Shown here: piece by piece, positions 6,430-7,867 of the stretch | Numbering within the stretch: position 1 is the stretch's first letter | How the letters are laid out: every line of letters begins with the position of its first letter | NCBI GenBank assembly: GCA_002433465.1 | Contig: DJIE01000256.1 | Location: 1,384-9,250 of the forward strand | From: Salinisphaera sp. UBA6602 | Lineage (GTDB): Bacteria; Pseudomonadota; Gammaproteobacteria; Nevskiales; Salinisphaeraceae | Reading direction: 5' to 3' | Length of the DNA: 7,867 nucleotides | Made by a program: the position numbers and the translations under genes | Notes under the pieces: model-generated | Told to the model about the DNA's origin: nothing | The model's input: only the letters and a program-made list of their open reading frames with translations | The model's database searches: none

Positions 6430-7017
6430 TTAGTTGCTGGCGTCTTCGGCAGCGTTTTCCGTCTTGTCAGCCGCGTTGTCGGCCGCATCGCCGGTTTCAT
6501 CGGCGCCACCACTGATGGCATCGCGGGTGTCATCGATGAGGTCCGTGGTGCCGTCCTTGATACGCGTCCATGCGCTGCTGGCGGACTGCTTGGTCTGATC
6601 CCAGGCATCGGCCGCCTGACTCTGGGTGCTGTTCCACCAGGAGTCGTTGTAGACCGGATAGCTGCTCAGGGTCTTGCCGTCAGCCATCAGGGTGATGCGA
6701 TAGCGCGGTTCGGTCGCCTTCTCGCCCTGCATGGTTTCGACGCTGAGCTGATCGGGGGAGACAACATAAGACTTGCCGTCCAGACCGAAGTTGTTCTCGG
6801 TTTCGATTACGAACGACTTGATGGTCATGTTGTTGTCGAGGATGACGTCGTCGACTTCGCCCACCGGCTTGTCGCTGCCCTGGGCATAGACATCGGCGTC
6901 CATGAGCTGATCGGCCGAATAAAGGCCTTCGGGTTTCTGTTGGGCCAGCGCAAAGGTGCTGGTCGCCGCCAGGGTGATACCGGTCAACGCAATGGCACTC
7001 GTCTTACGTATTGCCAT
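6430..7017 (-). CDS. Secreted PRC-barrel protein with an acidic Ala/Asp-rich tail
   Basis: A 195-residue exported protein. Residues 1-25 are a typical Sec signal peptide (basic MAIRK start, hydrophobic core, likely cut after ALA at 23-25). Residues about 31-115 form a PRC-barrel-like domain: GLYSADQLMDADVY, then GEVDDVILD, then IKSFVIE. The last 65 residues are a different module. First comes an amphipathic stretch with regularly spaced tryptophans (AWDQTKQSASSAWTRIKDG), then a low-complexity Ala/Asp/Glu/Asn tail ending in NAAEDASN that recalls LEA-like or apolipoprotein-like helices. The ATG at 7017 is preferred because GAGGA lies 7 bases before it; the in-frame ATG at 7023 is 1 base from the same site, and the ATG at 7080 would bury the signal peptide. 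A strong terminator follows. PRC-barrel proteins of this type are often tied to envelope or stress functions, but no function can be assigned from sequence. Confidence 0.88.
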   Translation of the reverse strand: MAIRKTSAIALTGITLAATSTFALAQQKPEGLYSADQLMDADVYAQGSDKPVGEVDDVILDNNMTIKSFVIETENNFGLDGKSYVVSPDQLSVETMQGEKATEPRYRITLMADGKTLSSYPVYNDSWWNSTQSQAADAWDQTKQSASSAWTRIKDGTTDLIDDTRDAISGGADETGDAADNAADKTENAAEDASN

Positions 7018-7080
7018 GATCATGTCCTCGGTTATTTGAAAATACCGGTTCGGATGGTAGGCACGCATGCTGAACAACAA

Positions 7081-7099
7081 CTGAAAATCCTGATTTCAG
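7081..7099 (-). terminator. Weak hairpin at the end of the LysR gene, possible terminator
   Basis: CTGAAA (7081-7086) and TTTCAG (7094-7099) form an inverted repeat overlapping the LysR stop codon. With one bulged A the pairing extends to about 8 bp. On the minus strand it is followed by TTGTTGTTC, a broken T-run. The stem is AT-rich and short, so termination is only possible, not shown. The remaining gap up to the PRC-barrel start (7018-7080) shows no convincing promoter to my eye. Confidence 0.3.
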
Positions 7100-7867
7100 T
7101 TTGCTGGGCGATCCAGTGCGGCATCGAGTTCGGCTTCGAATCGTCGCAGCAGCGAGTCGCCGCGGGCGGTAGAAACGCGATACAGCCGCCAGAGCGGCCG
7201 CGCCAGTGCCAGCCCGGCCAGCGAAACGAATTGAACCGGGTTGGCAGCGCTGGCTTGCTCGGCCGCCAGGCCGCTCACACAGGCAAGCCCGGCGCCGCTG
7301 GCGACGGCGCGGACGATGGCGCCGCTGTCGTCAATGATCAGATGCGCGTTTGGAGCGGTATAGCCGGCCAGTGCCAGATTCTGTTCGAACACGGCCCGCG
7401 TACCCGAGCCCGGTTCGCGGGCGACCCAGGCATGCCGATCCAGATGGGCCAGATCGATCGAGCCGACGTCATAGCCCGGCGGCGCGATCACCTGCAGAGT
7501 GTCCGTGTGCCAGTGCGCAATATCTAGATCGTCGCGCTGTGGCGGGCCTTCGATCAGTGCGATATCGGCTTCGAGGTTCGCAACGCTTGCTTCTGCCTGG
7601 GCGCTATTGCCGGAGAACACCCGTATTTGCAGCTTGGGATGCGTCTGTCGTAAACGGGCCAGGCCGGCAGGTAATACATAGCGGGCGATGGTGCTCGAAG
7701 CGGCCAGGCGAATGGTGCCGCTGAGCGCGGCTACGCCGCCGGTTGATGGGGCAAGGCGTTCCGGTAGCCGGGCGAGGGCGTCCATGGGCTCGACGGCCAG
7801 GGCAAGCAGCTGGCGGGCGGCGAACGTCGGCTTGATCTCGCGACCATGGCGTTCGAACAGGACCACA
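7096..7867 (-). CDS. LysR-family transcriptional regulator, N-terminus beyond window
   Basis: About 257 C-terminal residues of a LysR-type regulator are present. The frame runs to the window edge, and the GTG at 7866 is an internal valine rather than a start. The first residues, VVLFERHGREIKPTFAA, match the end of the LysR winged helix (usually LF.R..R...LT.AG), so roughly 50 residues with the DNA-binding helix are outside. The linker helix is followed by the effector-binding domain: LAASSTIARYVLPAGLARLR, then ADIALIEGP and WVAREPGSGTR. These phrases resemble the CysL/CbbR-like branch, but the ligand cannot be named. LysR regulators often control a divergent neighbour, which would lie beyond the window. 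The PRC-barrel gene is downstream on the same strand, 78 bases away. The stop is at 7096-7098. Confidence 0.92.
   Translation of the reverse strand, partial: VVLFERHGREIKPTFAARQLLALAVEPMDALARLPERLAPSTGGVAALSGTIRLAASSTIARYVLPAGLARLRQTHPKLQIRVFSGNSAQAEASVANLEADIALIEGPPQRDDLDIAHWHTDTLQVIAPPGYDVGSIDLAHLDRHAWVAREPGSGTRAVFEQNLALAGYTAPNAHLIIDDSGAIVRAVASGAGLACVSGLAAEQASAANPVQFVSLAGLALARPLWRLYRVSTARGDSLLRRFEAELDAALDRPAN

Noticed and set aside
6412..7527. 371-codon plus-strand frame across the PRC-barrel and LysR genes
   Set aside because: It runs through a signal-peptide gene, a hairpin and a conserved LysR domain on the other strand. Its translation shows no coherent fold.

Overview
This is a GC-rich, densely coded bacterial chromosomal window. 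Gene content suggests a gammaproteobacterium or related proteobacterium, possibly a halophile, but no marker gene fixes the taxon. It has a CIO-type bd oxidase with a DUF2474-like small subunit, a DUF2868/DUF3482 pair, a membrane-anchored DsbA-like protein, a PRC-barrel protein and a LysR regulator. I see no rRNA, tRNA or CRISPR array, and no transposase gene.

Layout. Positions 2-2428 (+) hold a quinol oxidase operon: subunit I (5' end cut by the window edge), subunit II (overlapping it by ATGA) and a roughly 39-residue single-helix protein. Positions 2492-5402 (+) hold two tightly coupled genes, a four-helix membrane protein (DUF2868) and a GTPase (DUF3482 type), one base apart. Positions 5399-5574 are a compact, imperfectly palindromic element with near-perfect terminal inverted repeats and no gene. 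It looks like a MITE inserted exactly at the stop codons of two convergent genes. On the minus strand follow a membrane-anchored thioredoxin-fold protein (CPAC active site, 5571-6284) with a promoter candidate, a strong intrinsic terminator (6382-6403), a secreted PRC-barrel protein (6430-7017), and the C-terminal part of a LysR-family regulator (7096 to the window end).

How the parts relate. The oxidase genes form one respiratory enzyme. The DUF2868/DUF3482 genes probably make a membrane protein and its partner GTPase, function unknown. The minus-strand genes appear to be separate transcription units. The least ordinary items are the palindromic element at the shared CTAG stop site, the GTPase pair with a non-canonical G4 motif, and two substitutions at normally conserved oxidase positions (DGFD to DGFV in subunit II, GRQPW to GRQPY in subunit I).
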